From Clostridium_AW sp040797845 (GTDB lineage: Bacteria > Bacillota > Clostridia > Clostridiales > Clostridiaceae): a stretch of 64,000 nucleotides of DNA. Position numbers and translations under genes: made by a program. Shown piece by piece: positions 51,621-61,129 of this stretch; within the stretch, counting starts at the first letter, position 1, and every line of letters begins with the position of its first letter. The notes below the pieces were generated by a model, which worked only from the letters and a program-made list of their open reading frames with translations, was not told where the DNA came from and searched no databases. The stretch covers positions 1-64,000 of the forward strand of contig JBFNFA010000002.1 in NCBI GenBank assembly GCA_040797845.1, written 5' to 3'.

Positions 51621-53348
51621 CTATTTATTCACATAATTAACAACCCAATTACATAATGAACTTAATCTATTATTAGAATCCTTAAAGGAATCCCCCTTAA
51701 CCCCAAAATAGAATTTTATCTTAGGTTCTGTTCCTGAAGGACGTATTGCTATCCAAGATTCATCTTCCAAAGTAAAGTATAGTACATCAGATTCAGGAAG
51801 GTGGATTTTATCCTTAGTGCCATTTAACATATTTATGATTTCCCCAGTTTTATAATCTCTAAACTCTACTACTTTTTTTCCATTAAAGCTATTAGGAGTA
51901 TTCTCTCTAAAGTCTTTTAATATGCTATTTATTTTTTCTAAACCTTCTTTTCCTTTTAAAGTTAAAGAATATAGGCTTTCTTCATAATAACCGTATTTTT
52001 CATAGAGATTTACCAATGCTTCATATAAAGTTAATCCATTTGACTTGTAGTATGCAGCCATTTCTCCAATCATCATACAAGCATTTACTGCATCCTTATC
52101 CCTTACATAACCTCCTTTTAAAGAACCATAGCTTTCTTCAAATCCAAAAATATACTTATAGCTATTATCTTTCTCAAACTGAAGAATCATCTCTCCAATA
52201 TATTTAAATCCAGTCAATACATCAATAACTTTAACACCATAATTGTCCCCTATAACATTTGCCATAGGTGATGTAACTATAGTCTTAATAATAGCAGCAT
52301 TTTCAGGTAGAATTCCTTTCTTTTCACTTGATAATAAAATGTACTCTGTAAGGAGACATCCTATTTGGTTTCCATTTAAGATTATATATTCTCCTTCATT
52401 GTTTTTTACCACTACCCCAACTCTATCAGAATCAGGGTCCGTCCCCATAATTATGTCGGCATTTTCTTTCTTGGCTAATTCTATGGCTAATTCAAAAACT
52501 TCTTTTTCTTCAGGATTAGGATATTTTACTGTAGGGAAATTGGGGTCTGGAAGCTCTTGTTCTTTAACCACTAAAACATTTTTAAATCCTATTTCAGTTA
52601 GTACCCTCCTTACAGGAATATTTCCTGTTCCATGAATAGGGGTGTAAACAATTTTAAAGTCATCCCCCACTTTTTCTATTGCCTCTTTATTAATAACCTC
52701 TTCCTTTAACCTATTAATATAGAGATCATCCATTTCTTCTCCTAAGATTTCAATTAAACCTAAACTCTTTCCCTCTTCAAAGTTTGCTATTTTAATATCC
52801 TCAAAATTATCAATTTCCTTCACTTCTTTTATAATTTTATTTGCATGGGATACTATTTGTCCACCATCTTCCCAATAAACCTTATATCCATTATACTCAG
52901 GCGGATTATGACTAGCTGTGATTACAACCCCTGCAATACATTTTCTTTCTCGTACGGCAAAAGATAGCTCTGGAGTAGGGCGCAAGGATTTAAATAAATA
53001 CACCTTAATTCCATTACCAGCTATAACCTTAGCTGACTCCTCTGCAAATTTCCTAGATTTAAACCTAGAGTCGTAAGCAATAGCAACACCCTTATCCTTT
53101 CCTTCTTTCCCATAATTTAATATATAATTGCATAGTCCTTGAGTAGCACGACGAACAGTATATATATTTATTCTATTAGTACCAGCTCCAATAATTCCCC
53201 TAAGTCCTCCAGTGCCAAATTCTAAATCTTTGTAAAATCTATCTTCTATTTCTTTTTCATCCCCTGAAATATTTTTCAACTCTTCTCTAGTTTCATCGTC
53301 AAAATAGTTGTTGTTTAACCATTGAAAATATTTATCTTTATAAATCAC
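51621..53348 (-). CDS. pgcA: Phosphoglucomutase (PgcA type)
   Basis: 575 residues from a GTG start after GGAGGG. Alpha-D-phosphohexomutase that interconverts glucose 6-phosphate and glucose 1-phosphate. Four signature sites are visible: the active Ser in VITASHNPPEYNGYKVYW (about residue 143), the metal-binding loop MGTDPDSDRVG (about 299), the sugar-binding FGFEESYGS (about 400), and phosphate-binding RPSGTEPKIKFY (about 535). With GalU in this window it can supply UDP-glucose for glycolipids and wall glycans. Confidence 0.95.
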   Translation of the reverse strand: MIYKDKYFQWLNNNYFDDETREELKNISGDEKEIEDRFYKDLEFGTGGLRGIIGAGTNRINIYTVRRATQGLCNYILNYGKEGKDKGVAIAYDSRFKSRKFAEESAKVIAGNGIKVYLFKSLRPTPELSFAVRERKCIAGVVITASHNPPEYNGYKVYWEDGGQIVSHANKIIKEVKEIDNFEDIKIANFEEGKSLGLIEILGEEMDDLYINRLKEEVINKEAIEKVGDDFKIVYTPIHGTGNIPVRRVLTEIGFKNVLVVKEQELPDPNFPTVKYPNPEEKEVFELAIELAKKENADIIMGTDPDSDRVGVVVKNNEGEYIILNGNQIGCLLTEYILLSSEKKGILPENAAIIKTIVTSPMANVIGDNYGVKVIDVLTGFKYIGEMILQFEKDNSYKYIFGFEESYGSLKGGYVRDKDAVNACMMIGEMAAYYKSNGLTLYEALVNLYEKYGYYEESLYSLTLKGKEGLEKINSILKDFRENTPNSFNGKKVVEFRDYKTGEIINMLNGTKDKIHLPESDVLYFTLEDESWIAIRPSGTEPKIKFYFGVKGDSFKDSNNRLSSLCNWVVNYVNK

Positions 53349-53543
53349 TACAATCCCTCCAAAGAATTTAATTTCACATTGTGTATATTTCTATGTAAAT
53401 TATTCCATAATTATAAATATAAATCAATATTGTCACTTTACAATAATATATACTTATAATCATTAAATGGTTATATTTTGTCTCTATAAACTTCCTATAA
53501 AATAAAAATTTTACTATTAATACCAATGTTTTCTTACTTTTTG

Positions 53544-53572
53544 TTGACAAAAACTAGATTTAACGCTATTAT
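53544..53572 (+). promoter_or_regulatory. Promoter of the G5-3D gene
   Basis: Perfect TTGACA (53544-53549), 17-base spacer and TATTAT (53567-53572). The leader to the predicted start is only about 18 bases. Confidence 0.8.
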
Positions 53573-53596
53573 TTCCATATACGTCTATGAAAGGGG

Positions 53597-54616
53597 ATGA
53601 AGGTTATAATTAACTCTAAAAAACCTTTGATGCAAAATAAAATAAAAACATATGCACCAGAATTTATTATGGTTGCAATAAGCTTTATTTTAGTCATCTT
53701 TCTATATTCAACAGGAAAAAACATTACAGTAGTTATAGATGGTGAAGAAAAAAAATTTACTACTTATCAAAGTACTTTTGATGAAGCTTTAAAAAATGCA
53801 AATATAGAAATACATAAGAAGGATAAAATAGATAAGGATTTAAACTCAAAGATAGCTAAAAATGATAAGATAAACATAAAAAGAGCAGTAAACCTTAAAG
53901 TTATTGTAGATAACAAAGAACTAGATGTAAAATCTGCTGAGGATAACATAGGTTCAATGTTAAATGCAGAGAAGATAGCTTTAAAATCTGAGGATAAGGT
54001 TTTACCTGGAGTGGAATCAGAATTATCCGAAGGAATGAAGGTAGAAGTAGTAAGAGTTGAGACTAAAGTAGTTACATCATCAGCTCCTATTAATTTTAAA
54101 ACTACCGTTAAAAAGGATAATAATTTATTAAAATCTAAAACTAAAGTTTTACAGCCAGGAGAAAATGGAGAAAAACAAATTACTACAAATATAGTTTATG
54201 AAAATGGTAAAGAAGTATCAAGAAAGGTTGTTAAAGAAGTTGTTACTAAAAAGCCTAAGGATAAAGTTGTAGCACAAGGTACTTTATCACCTATGTATGC
54301 TTCTAGAGGAAATGGCTCACAAGGGAACTCCTTTAGAGTAAAGGCTACTGCCTATTGGGCAGTTCATGGGGTAGGAACTACTTATACTGCATCTGGTAGA
54401 AAAGCAGTAAGGAACCCCGATGGATATAGTACCATAGCCGTAGATCCAAGGGTTATTCCTTTAGGAACAAAACTCTATGTTGAAGGTTATGGCCATGCTA
54501 TAGCAGCAGATACAGGTACCGCAGTAAAAGGAAATTTTATAGATGTTTTCTTTGATACATATAAAGAGGCTTGTGACTGGGGATTAAAATACGTAAATGT
54601 ACATATAGTTCAATAA
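53597..54616 (+). CDS. Cell-wall protein with DUF348, G5 and 3D domains
   Basis: 339 residues. An N-terminal signal anchor (about 17-40) precedes two DUF348-like ubiquitin-type repeats (about 43-140), a G5 domain (about 150-220, with GENGEKQITTNIVYENGKEV) and a C-terminal 3D domain (about 245-339). The three Asp of the 3D active site lie in AVDPRVIPLG, AADTGTAVKG and FIDVFFDT, as in MltA-like lytic transglycosylases and YabE/YocH proteins. It likely cleaves peptidoglycan during growth or germination. Start choice is awkward: AAAGGGG directly abuts the ATG, so an alternative start a few codons on cannot be excluded. Confidence 0.9.
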   Translation: MKVIINSKKPLMQNKIKTYAPEFIMVAISFILVIFLYSTGKNITVVIDGEEKKFTTYQSTFDEALKNANIEIHKKDKIDKDLNSKIAKNDKINIKRAVNLKVIVDNKELDVKSAEDNIGSMLNAEKIALKSEDKVLPGVESELSEGMKVEVVRVETKVVTSSAPINFKTTVKKDNNLLKSKTKVLQPGENGEKQITTNIVYENGKEVSRKVVKEVVTKKPKDKVVAQGTLSPMYASRGNGSQGNSFRVKATAYWAVHGVGTTYTASGRKAVRNPDGYSTIAVDPRVIPLGTKLYVEGYGHAIAADTGTAVKGNFIDVFFDTYKEACDWGLKYVNVHIVQ

Positions 54617-54619
54617 TAA

Positions 54620-54656
54620 AATAAACATCTGGTTTTTCATATTCCAGATGTTTATT
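54620..54656. terminator. Bidirectional terminator
   Basis: A perfect 13-bp stem AATAAACATCTGG/CCAGATGTTTATT with an 11-base loop, between the convergent 3D and SGNH genes. Confidence 0.88.
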
Positions 54657-54660
54657 TCAT

Positions 54661-55590
54661 TTAATTTACATTGTCTCTTATATAATTTAGCATTAATTTA
54701 TAGAAGTCAGCTTTAAAATGTATTCCATCTGGTTCATAAAGATTTTTATTACTATCGTTTATTAAAGATCCTATATTAAGAAAATTTATATTCTCCTCTT
54801 TTGCCATATCTATAAGCATGCTATTATATTCATTTATCTTCTTATTATTAACACCTGTTTTGCTACTCTCAGCCTTTGGTAAAACCGGTAATATGGATTG
54901 TACATATATATTGGAATTTGGAAACTTTGCTTTTAAGCTACGAACTAATTCTCTGTATTGATCTATAAACCACTGATTTGATATAGCCCCTAAATCATTA
55001 AGTCCATATAAAAGATAAATATTTCTTGGATTTTCTGATTCAATTTTATTTAGTTCATTTTTTATAGCATTAATATGACTTCCTTTTTTTGCATAAACAT
55101 TCTCCTCTTGTACAAATTCATAATATGATATCCCTTCTGTAACAGAGTCTCCCATGAACACATCTTCTTTAAAAAACTCCTTATAATTAGTAGAATTGTT
55201 TGACCTAGTTGTGTCAGTTTTAGCTGGTGTTTTAGTATTATTATTTTTACTTGAATCATTAACTGCTTTATTAGTTGTGTTATCTTTAGCATTTTCAACT
55301 TCGTTATTTTTACTATCTTTTGATTCATCTGCTTTTGCTTTATCAACTTCTGTTTCATTATCCTTGTCCTTATTGTCACTTTCCTTGTTACTATTTTCTT
55401 TTGAACTATTGCTTTCAGACTTTTCATGGCTAGCATAAACTAAAGATGTTTTCTTGTTATTACCCTTATTAAAAGCCCCTATTCCCATGCCTACACCTAT
55501 TATAAATACTGCCAATAATCCAACGGTTCTTTTAATTATTTTATTCCTTCTTTTGTTTCTCCTCTTAATTCTTTTTTCCCTTATTTTCAT
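54661..55590 (-). CDS. Exported SGNH/GDSL-type hydrolase
   Basis: 309 residues. Very basic N-terminus (KIREKRIKRRNKRRNKIIKR) and one membrane helix (about 23-41), then a disordered Ser/Asn/Lys/Glu-rich linker to residue 135. The SGNH domain follows with FMGDSVTEG (catalytic Ser near 147), the Asn block YLLYGLNDLG and EPDGIHFKADFY holding the Asp and His. Such anchored esterases often remove O-acetyl groups from wall glycans. The length of linker suits reaching through the wall. Substrate unknown. Confidence 0.9.
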   Translation of the reverse strand: MKIREKRIKRRNKRRNKIIKRTVGLLAVFIIGVGMGIGAFNKGNNKKTSLVYASHEKSESNSSKENSNKESDNKDKDNETEVDKAKADESKDSKNNEVENAKDNTTNKAVNDSSKNNNTKTPAKTDTTRSNNSTNYKEFFKEDVFMGDSVTEGISYYEFVQEENVYAKKGSHINAIKNELNKIESENPRNIYLLYGLNDLGAISNQWFIDQYRELVRSLKAKFPNSNIYVQSILPVLPKAESSKTGVNNKKINEYNSMLIDMAKEENINFLNIGSLINDSNKNLYEPDGIHFKADFYKLMLNYIRDNVN

Positions 55591-55715
55591 ATTAGCTCAT
55601 CTCCATTGCCTAAATCTAATCTTTGTCTTTAGCTATATTATAATATTTTCTAATTCTAAATTAATTACATGGATATTACATATAATTTACAAAACTATTA
55701 CAATTCGACATAAAA

Positions 55716-55770
55716 ATTCCCTTCAAAATAGATTTTAGACACATTTTGTTACTTCTATCTTAAAGGGAAT
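55716..55770 (-). terminator. Probable terminator of the second VanZ-like gene
   Basis: ATTCCCTT and AAGGGAAT, with inner GATAG/CTAT pairing, are followed on the minus strand by TTTTTATG. It lies about 115 bases past the stop. Confidence 0.55.
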
Positions 55771-55885
55771 ACACTTCGATTTATATTATTTTTTATCCTG
55801 TTTTCGCATTTTCATAAATTTTATATCTTATTGCTTTTATCAGCTTTCGCATTATTTTTTAGCTTCCTAATTAATCAAATATGAA

Positions 55886-56392
55886 TTAATTTAACTTTTT
55901 TCTATAAAAAGAAATATAAAATAAAAAGGTACCAAAAATACTTCCTGTAAAGTCAAGTAAAACATCTCCTACTGCAGAAGTTCTACCTGGAACAAAGCTT
56001 TGATAAAATTCATCTAATACTGCAGTAAATAAACAGAAAAATATTATGTAAATAAAAGCTCTTTTTCCTTTAATTTTAAATTGATAAAAAGCGTTGCTTA
56101 TTAATATAGCTAATATACAGTACTCAAAAGCGTGAGCTCCTCTTCTAACTAAGTAATTTTGAAACGCTTGTCCTCCCTTAGCTTTGTTAGATGCTAAATA
56201 AACCTTATTATTAAGTTGCGATTTATTACTTTTGTCTTTTTGTATAATTTTTTTTGCATTTCTATAAACAGTTTTTATCATATTTAATGTGTTGTTACTT
56301 CGATAATTTGATTTTACACCATTATTAGAGGAATTATAAAATATAAATCCTATCCATAATACGCACAATGCTACCGCTAAAAATTTTTTCAA
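55886..56392 (-). CDS. VanZ-like membrane protein 2
   Basis: 168 residues from the TTG at 56392, which follows AAAAGGTGATT; the GTG at 56401 overlaps that site. Four hydrophobic helices with an insert of about 50 polar residues after the first. VanZ motifs are RRGAHAFEYCILAILISNAF and LDEFYQSFVPGRTSAVGDVL, which parallel those of the copy at 46598. Role unknown. Confidence 0.87.
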   Translation of the reverse strand: MKKFLAVALCVLWIGFIFYNSSNNGVKSNYRSNNTLNMIKTVYRNAKKIIQKDKSNKSQLNNKVYLASNKAKGGQAFQNYLVRRGAHAFEYCILAILISNAFYQFKIKGKRAFIYIIFFCLFTAVLDEFYQSFVPGRTSAVGDVLLDFTGSIFGTFLFYISFYRKKLN

Positions 56393-56587
56393 ATTAATCA
56401 CCTTTTATAATTCAATATATTAAATTATGACATAGCTACCTTATTCTATCAACAATAAATGCAATTCTTAATAATAAGTTAATATTTTTTACTTTGTCTA
56501 GAATATACTTGTCTTCTATTGATTTTATAGCAAGTTAAATACTTTAGAATATTATATAGTAAGAAAAATACTTTGGAGGTATTTTAA

Positions 56588-57523
56588 GTGAGCTTATCTA
56601 TTGATACTCCTATTTATATAAATAAAAATTTAATAGTAGATTTACATTCCATATTAATAAATGGATTTATAGAAAGTAGAGCGGTAAGATTCTTAGAGGA
56701 TAGAGCTACCTTATTAAAACTACAAAAAGGATGCAAAACTAGTGAGGGTAGTGGAAAGAAAAAATCTAAAAATAATAACAAAGAAAAGAATGTATCGAAA
56801 GATTCATCCTTAAACTGTTCCGAAGATTTTTCAGCAATTCTTGATACTAGAAATGCCACTAAGAATGAAGTAAGCATCAAACAAATATTTACTACATTTC
56901 AAATATTTTTTGATTTAAGAAATATTATGTTAGAAAAAGGCGTGCTAAAATCCATAGGAAATAATAGCATAATGAACTATGACACTTCCCCTGGGGAATT
57001 TATAGAATTTGAAGGACATATTTCTCCCACTTCTCCCTTATCTCAAATAAATACTATGATAGATATCTTCGAATGCTATGACTGCAAAAATTTAGATAAA
57101 TTATTAAAAAGCAACGATTCAGAAGAACCTTTAAACAATTATTCTGTTATGTTAAAACAAATGAAAAACTTATCTGCATGTTTAAATAGAAATAATACAG
57201 TAAATATGATAATGGATTGCAATTCCTTTACTTCTGTATTAAATGTAAATGTTAATAATTTTTCAGATAAAAATGCCTATATGTATGATACTGTTCATTG
57301 TCCCTGCAAGGTTCTATGCAAAGTAATTAAAGTTGTAAATGAAGATAATCATATAGATCTATTATGTAAAACTTGCATGAGTGATTACTATACAGAGCTT
57401 TTTAATCAAGCACAGCCATATTTAGATTTATTAGCTAAAAATAATATTATATTGCCCAAAGAGTTTACTAGTAAAATACAAGGACCTGCCATTCAAGTTA
57501 TCCCACTTGCCATGTATGTATAG
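56588..57523 (+). CDS. Unknown protein (DUF6414-like layout)
   Basis: 311 residues from a GTG start 8 bases after GGAGGT. No signal peptide or membrane helix. It opens SLSIDTPIYINKNLIVDLHS, has a Lys/Asn/Ser-rich low-complexity insert at about 55-78, and a C-terminal half with DTVHCPCKVLCKVIKV near residue 240. The start pattern (YINKxLIxDLxSxLxxG) recalls the DUF6414 family as I remember it, but I am not certain. The function is unknown. Downstream repeats form hairpins that could end the transcript. Confidence 0.7.
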   Translation: MSLSIDTPIYINKNLIVDLHSILINGFIESRAVRFLEDRATLLKLQKGCKTSEGSGKKKSKNNNKEKNVSKDSSLNCSEDFSAILDTRNATKNEVSIKQIFTTFQIFFDLRNIMLEKGVLKSIGNNSIMNYDTSPGEFIEFEGHISPTSPLSQINTMIDIFECYDCKNLDKLLKSNDSEEPLNNYSVMLKQMKNLSACLNRNNTVNMIMDCNSFTSVLNVNVNNFSDKNAYMYDTVHCPCKVLCKVIKVVNEDNHIDLLCKTCMSDYYTELFNQAQPYLDLLAKNNIILPKEFTSKIQGPAIQVIPLAMYV

Positions 57524-57549
57524 TAGTAAACACTTATTTATTGTACGCA

Positions 57550-57690
57550 ACTTAAAAATGCTACGTAATGTGCCCTATGCATTTGAGCGAAATCTAGAAA
57601 TTCTTAATTTATTTTAGAGATTTTTATAAAATAAATTTTAGAAATTCTTATTGTAGCGAACTAGCATAAGAAGCATTATATAGCATTTTT
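57550..57690. repeat. MITE-like inverted-repeat element A (complete copy)
   Basis: AAAAATGCTACGTAATG (57554-57570) and CATTATATAGCATTTTT (57674-57690) are inverted repeats with 15 of 17 matches around about 100 AT-rich bases. Inside, AATTTATTTTA and TAAAATAAATT form a second inverted repeat. The first 53 bases recur at 61130-61182. Confidence 0.6.
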
Positions 57691-57764
57691 TGTTTGTTGT
57701 AATACAAAATTGTTTTCACATTTATAAGTTTTTACAAAGATAAATAGGTATCCAAAATGGGAAC

Positions 57765-57832
57765 TGAGATACATAATGACGTCACTTCACAAAAGGCGTT
57801 CCTCCCATTATATACCTCAGTTCCTTTATGTT
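57765..57832. repeat. Hairpin repeat B (left copy)
   Basis: GGGAACTGAGATACATAATG pairs with CATTATATACCTCAGTTCC, with ACGTCACTTCACAAAAGGCG in the loop side. The right copy at 60824 differs by a paired change (GAACTGAG/CTCAGTTC against GAACTAAG/CTTAGTTC), which preserves the stem. Confidence 0.75.
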
Positions 57833-57891
57833 TTACAGATATATTTTCACAGTTGTAAATTTCTACAGAGATAGTTTGTTGTATTAAATAG

Positions 57892-57960
57892 AGAGCTAAG
57901 CACATAGTGAAGTTGCTCCAGAAAAAAGTCACTTTTTCACTACATACTTAGCTCTTTTGT
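57892..57960. repeat. Hairpin repeat C (left copy)
   Basis: GAGCTAAGCACATAGTGAAG pairs with TTCACTACATACTTAGCTC, followed by TTTTGTTTTTT on the plus strand. It recurs at 60984-61055. B and C share the same layout and may be related. Confidence 0.75.
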
Positions 57961-58054
57961 TTTTTATATCCATATTTTATTTATGCATTTACTACTATTT
58001 TAATGTTCACACCTAATAAATGCTATTACAAGAATACTTAAGAATATTAAGATT

Positions 58055-60574
58055 TTACTTATGAAGAAGGTTTATTAAAACTCTATATGCACCAGGCACT
58101 AAATTAGGAACTTGACGATACCAAGCAAGAGATGAGTAGGTGTAAGTTCCCTTTCCATATTCAGTTGTAAGCAATGTGCTGGTAAATTCACTTTCTCCAG
58201 GATCACCAGTGGAGATAAGCTCTACATATTTACTGTCCCATTTAGATGGATTATAAGCAGCTCTATCCTGAATCCAATTCTCCCAATCCTTTTCCGTTAT
58301 TTTATTAGGGGAATTGAAAAATTTGTGCTCAGGCTTTAACATTGTAACCTTTGAGTTTTCATCTGTTACACGCCAATTCATAACAGGTGTTCCTATGGTC
58401 AATGGATATGGGGCTAACTCTGGATTCCAATTGTCTTCGGCTTTATTATATTGTATTACTAAATTTCCACCATTTTTAACATATTCTAAAAGTCTATTGT
58501 TGCTCTTTACAAGGTCAGGTCGTGCAAGATAGGCTCTAATTGCTACCACAATAGTATCAAACCTAGATAGGTTGCCTGCTTCTAAATCTTCTTTAGTTAG
58601 ATTTGTTACATTCAAACCAACACGACGAAGGAACTCGTCAGTCTCATCAAAACCACTAGATATATATCCTACCTTTAAATTTTTATCGAATTTAACATCA
58701 AAGGCTTGAACCTTTACTTGGGATGGTTGAACAAAATAGGTACGGCCTATGTGTGGATACTCAATAACTTGAATTGATTCCTCACTTACTACGGAACCTC
58801 TTAGTGCCTTAGCTTTAATTTCATGTGTTCCGTCTTCTACTTTAGCAGGAGGTTTTACAGTAAAATCTGCAGATTGAATTTCACCTTTTTTACTAAATTC
58901 AACTACTGTGGACTTAGGTTCTACTGACCAACCCTTGGGTACGTCAAGATATACTGTAGCTTTATTAGAGGAGGAAGTATAATTAGTTAAAGTCACAGTA
59001 ACAGGAATAGGTTTCTCTGGTTCCAGTGTATTTAATATAGCTGCTGATGGATTAAGAGATACTGAGAACTCTGGCAATACTGCAAAAAGCTCTTTAGAAC
59101 TAACATTTAAAACAGCTTTTGAACCAAAACTTTCATATTCTACAGTAGCTTTCATAATATTTTCTTCATAAGGATGAAAAGTTTTTGCATTATTAGGTAT
59201 GGTTACATCAAATTCAAATATAGCTGTTTCACCATTTTTTAAAGTATTTTTTATAGGAGACTTTCCATTAACCTTCCAGCCAGCTGGTAAATTTAGCTTT
59301 GTCCCTAAATTTTTAATATCTAAGTTTCCACCGTTGTACACCTTCACAGTAGTCTTTATAGTCTGCCCTCTAGTTACTTCTGAAGTTTCTGGGATAACTC
59401 TTATCACTACAGAATTACTAACGCTACTAGCATTATAAAGTTGATCAATTTTCTTATTTAATCGGTGTAAAATATCTACTTTTAATTCTTTATTTAAAGA
59501 GGACTCATTAACTTTTTTTATTGCAGATTCTACATCTACTATCATCTTGTGTACATTTTTATTAACCTCTTCAAAGTTAGGGAAGGATTTTTCTATATCT
59601 TCAGCATCTCTTTGAAGTTTCAAAATATGATCTACTACACCTTTAGAATTCTTATCTTTTTTTATTTCTTCTGCTAAATCTTTAAATGTAAATGCTATGC
59701 CATCAAAAAAATTTTCCTTTCCTTTTACTTCAGGCTTTAATAATGTGTAATAGCGATAAGATGGACCTTCTTCATAATCCCTTCCCATGCCCTGACACTT
59801 ATGCATGTATCGTGATTCCTCTCCTAATTGAACATAGGATGAAGCATAAACTTTATCATAAGTTCCAACAGGTACAGCTGTAGTGTGTTTATCCTTGCTT
59901 CCAGGTTCATATAATTTCTTTGCCTTCCAAGGCATTAAACCTACTTTTAGATGTTCCGGGTATTTGGTAGGATCTTGTGCCAACTCATAAGCTTTCTTAG
60001 TCAAAATATTTATAGCCTGGTGGTGTCCATGAGTACTTTTTACATTTTCAAATGCAGGGAAAATTACATCTGGACGGTGTGTTCTTATGCTCCTTACAAG
60101 ACGCTCTAAAACCACATCTTCTCCCCATTTTTTTAAAGTTTCCTCCCAACTTTTAGAGAAACCAAAATCCTTCAAGGGTTCATCAATATCTTTACGAAGA
60201 ATCTCTAAATCTACATCTAATATTTTAGCCGCCTCTTCATACTCTCTAGTTCTTAACACACTTAAGGCATCCTCTAGTTCTGAACCAATCTCATTTTGTC
60301 CCCCTTGTCCTCGAGTTACACTTACTATAGAGGTGTCCACCCCTAAACCAAGAGAAGTATAAGCTAAAAGAGCACTGTGTTCATCATCAGGATGAGCACA
60401 AACATTCATAACACTTGTTACCGTAGTTAAAGGTTTTATAGCCTTCCAAAGTTCTACAACCCCACGTTCTGCTCTAACCTGCTCCGCTCCAACTTTGTTG
60501 GGAACAACAATTGATCCCATAATAAAAATTAGTGTAATTATAGAAGCTAAACGTTTAGTAAAAGATTTTGACAT
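58055..60574 (-). CDS. Large secreted PIG-L family deacetylase
   Basis: 839 residues. GGAGGG precedes the ATG. Signal peptide ends near residue 30 (KVGAEQ). The PIG-L (LmbE-like) domain spans about 50-300 with the zinc motif NVCAHPDDEHSALLAYTS, then RGQGGQNEIGSELEDALSVL, and TLHGHHQAINIL-like STHGHHQAINIL (third ligand). Next come NEW3-type Ig-like domains (about 395-610; IKTTVKVYNGGNLDIKNLGT) and a C-terminal amidotransferase-like alpha/beta domain (about 640-839) with VVAIRAYLARPDL and YVKNGGNLVIQYNK. PIG-L enzymes remove N-acetyl groups from GlcNAc-type sugars. The extracellular multi-domain form suggests glycan or mucin degradation. Structured repeats flank it. Confidence 0.88.
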   Translation of the reverse strand: MSKSFTKRLASIITLIFIMGSIVVPNKVGAEQVRAERGVVELWKAIKPLTTVTSVMNVCAHPDDEHSALLAYTSLGLGVDTSIVSVTRGQGGQNEIGSELEDALSVLRTREYEEAAKILDVDLEILRKDIDEPLKDFGFSKSWEETLKKWGEDVVLERLVRSIRTHRPDVIFPAFENVKSTHGHHQAINILTKKAYELAQDPTKYPEHLKVGLMPWKAKKLYEPGSKDKHTTAVPVGTYDKVYASSYVQLGEESRYMHKCQGMGRDYEEGPSYRYYTLLKPEVKGKENFFDGIAFTFKDLAEEIKKDKNSKGVVDHILKLQRDAEDIEKSFPNFEEVNKNVHKMIVDVESAIKKVNESSLNKELKVDILHRLNKKIDQLYNASSVSNSVVIRVIPETSEVTRGQTIKTTVKVYNGGNLDIKNLGTKLNLPAGWKVNGKSPIKNTLKNGETAIFEFDVTIPNNAKTFHPYEENIMKATVEYESFGSKAVLNVSSKELFAVLPEFSVSLNPSAAILNTLEPEKPIPVTVTLTNYTSSSNKATVYLDVPKGWSVEPKSTVVEFSKKGEIQSADFTVKPPAKVEDGTHEIKAKALRGSVVSEESIQVIEYPHIGRTYFVQPSQVKVQAFDVKFDKNLKVGYISSGFDETDEFLRRVGLNVTNLTKEDLEAGNLSRFDTIVVAIRAYLARPDLVKSNNRLLEYVKNGGNLVIQYNKAEDNWNPELAPYPLTIGTPVMNWRVTDENSKVTMLKPEHKFFNSPNKITEKDWENWIQDRAAYNPSKWDSKYVELISTGDPGESEFTSTLLTTEYGKGTYTYSSLAWYRQVPNLVPGAYRVLINLLHK

Positions 60575-60823
60575 AACATACCCTCCTTTTTTTAAATATA
60601 ATAAATATAATTAGTTAATACGATTAACTAATTCTTTATTATTACTTTATATTATTCCACAGATTCCAAATGATTCCTTCATATAACAGAATTTTCAAAA
60701 AACTTTTTTTTAACAATCTCTGCGATTTTATATTGCATAATTCTTATATATCAGTTGATATTTGTAGAACCTTTAGATTGTTTTTTCAAATATGAGTTCC
60801 CACAAAATTAACTAGGTATCAAA
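60575..60823. other. Upstream region of the PIG-L gene
   Basis: AT-rich, with poly-A/T tracts near 60700. No supportable promoter or gene; repeat modules B and C follow. Confidence 0.4.
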
Positions 60824-60891
60824 AGGGAACTAAGTACATAATGACGTCACGTCACAAAAGGCGATCCTCCCATTATATACTTAGTTCCTTT
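60824..60891. repeat. Hairpin repeat B (right copy)
   Basis: GGGAACTAAGTACATAATGA ... CATTATATACTTAGTTCC, with the same central ACGTCAC, AAAAGGCG and CCTCC blocks as the copy at 57765, in the same orientation. Confidence 0.75.
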
Positions 60892-60983
60892 ATGTTCCAC
60901 AGATGCATTTTCAAATTTATATTGTGCCGAATTGATTTCTAAAATATAAATTTCTACAAAGATAATTTAGTTTTACAAATGAA

Positions 60984-61055
60984 GAGCTAAATACATAGGT
61001 GAAGCGCTCCAGAAAAAGTCACTATTTCACTACATACTTAGCTCTTTTGTTTTTA
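60984..61055. repeat. Hairpin repeat C (right copy)
   Basis: GAGCTAAATACATAGGTGAA ... TTTCACTACATACTTAGCTC then TTTTGTTTTT, parallel to the copy at 57892 in sequence and orientation. Confidence 0.75.
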
Positions 61056-61129
61056 GAAATATATTTTTAAATTTATATTATGACAGTTTAATTTGCTAAA
61101 TATTAATTTTTATAATTTCATTGGGTAAA

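Noticed and set aside
52435..52446. GGGTCCGTCCCC as a possible REP copy
   Set aside because: It encodes the conserved GTDPDSD loop of the phosphoglucomutase and lacks the TTCATGA flank.
55062..55436. 124-codon minus-strand frame
   Set aside because: It is a shifted-frame shadow of the linker-rich SGNH hydrolase gene with low-complexity Lys/Ile content.
57732..57932. 66-codon minus-strand frame
   Set aside because: It is made of the hairpin repeats B and C; no binding site.
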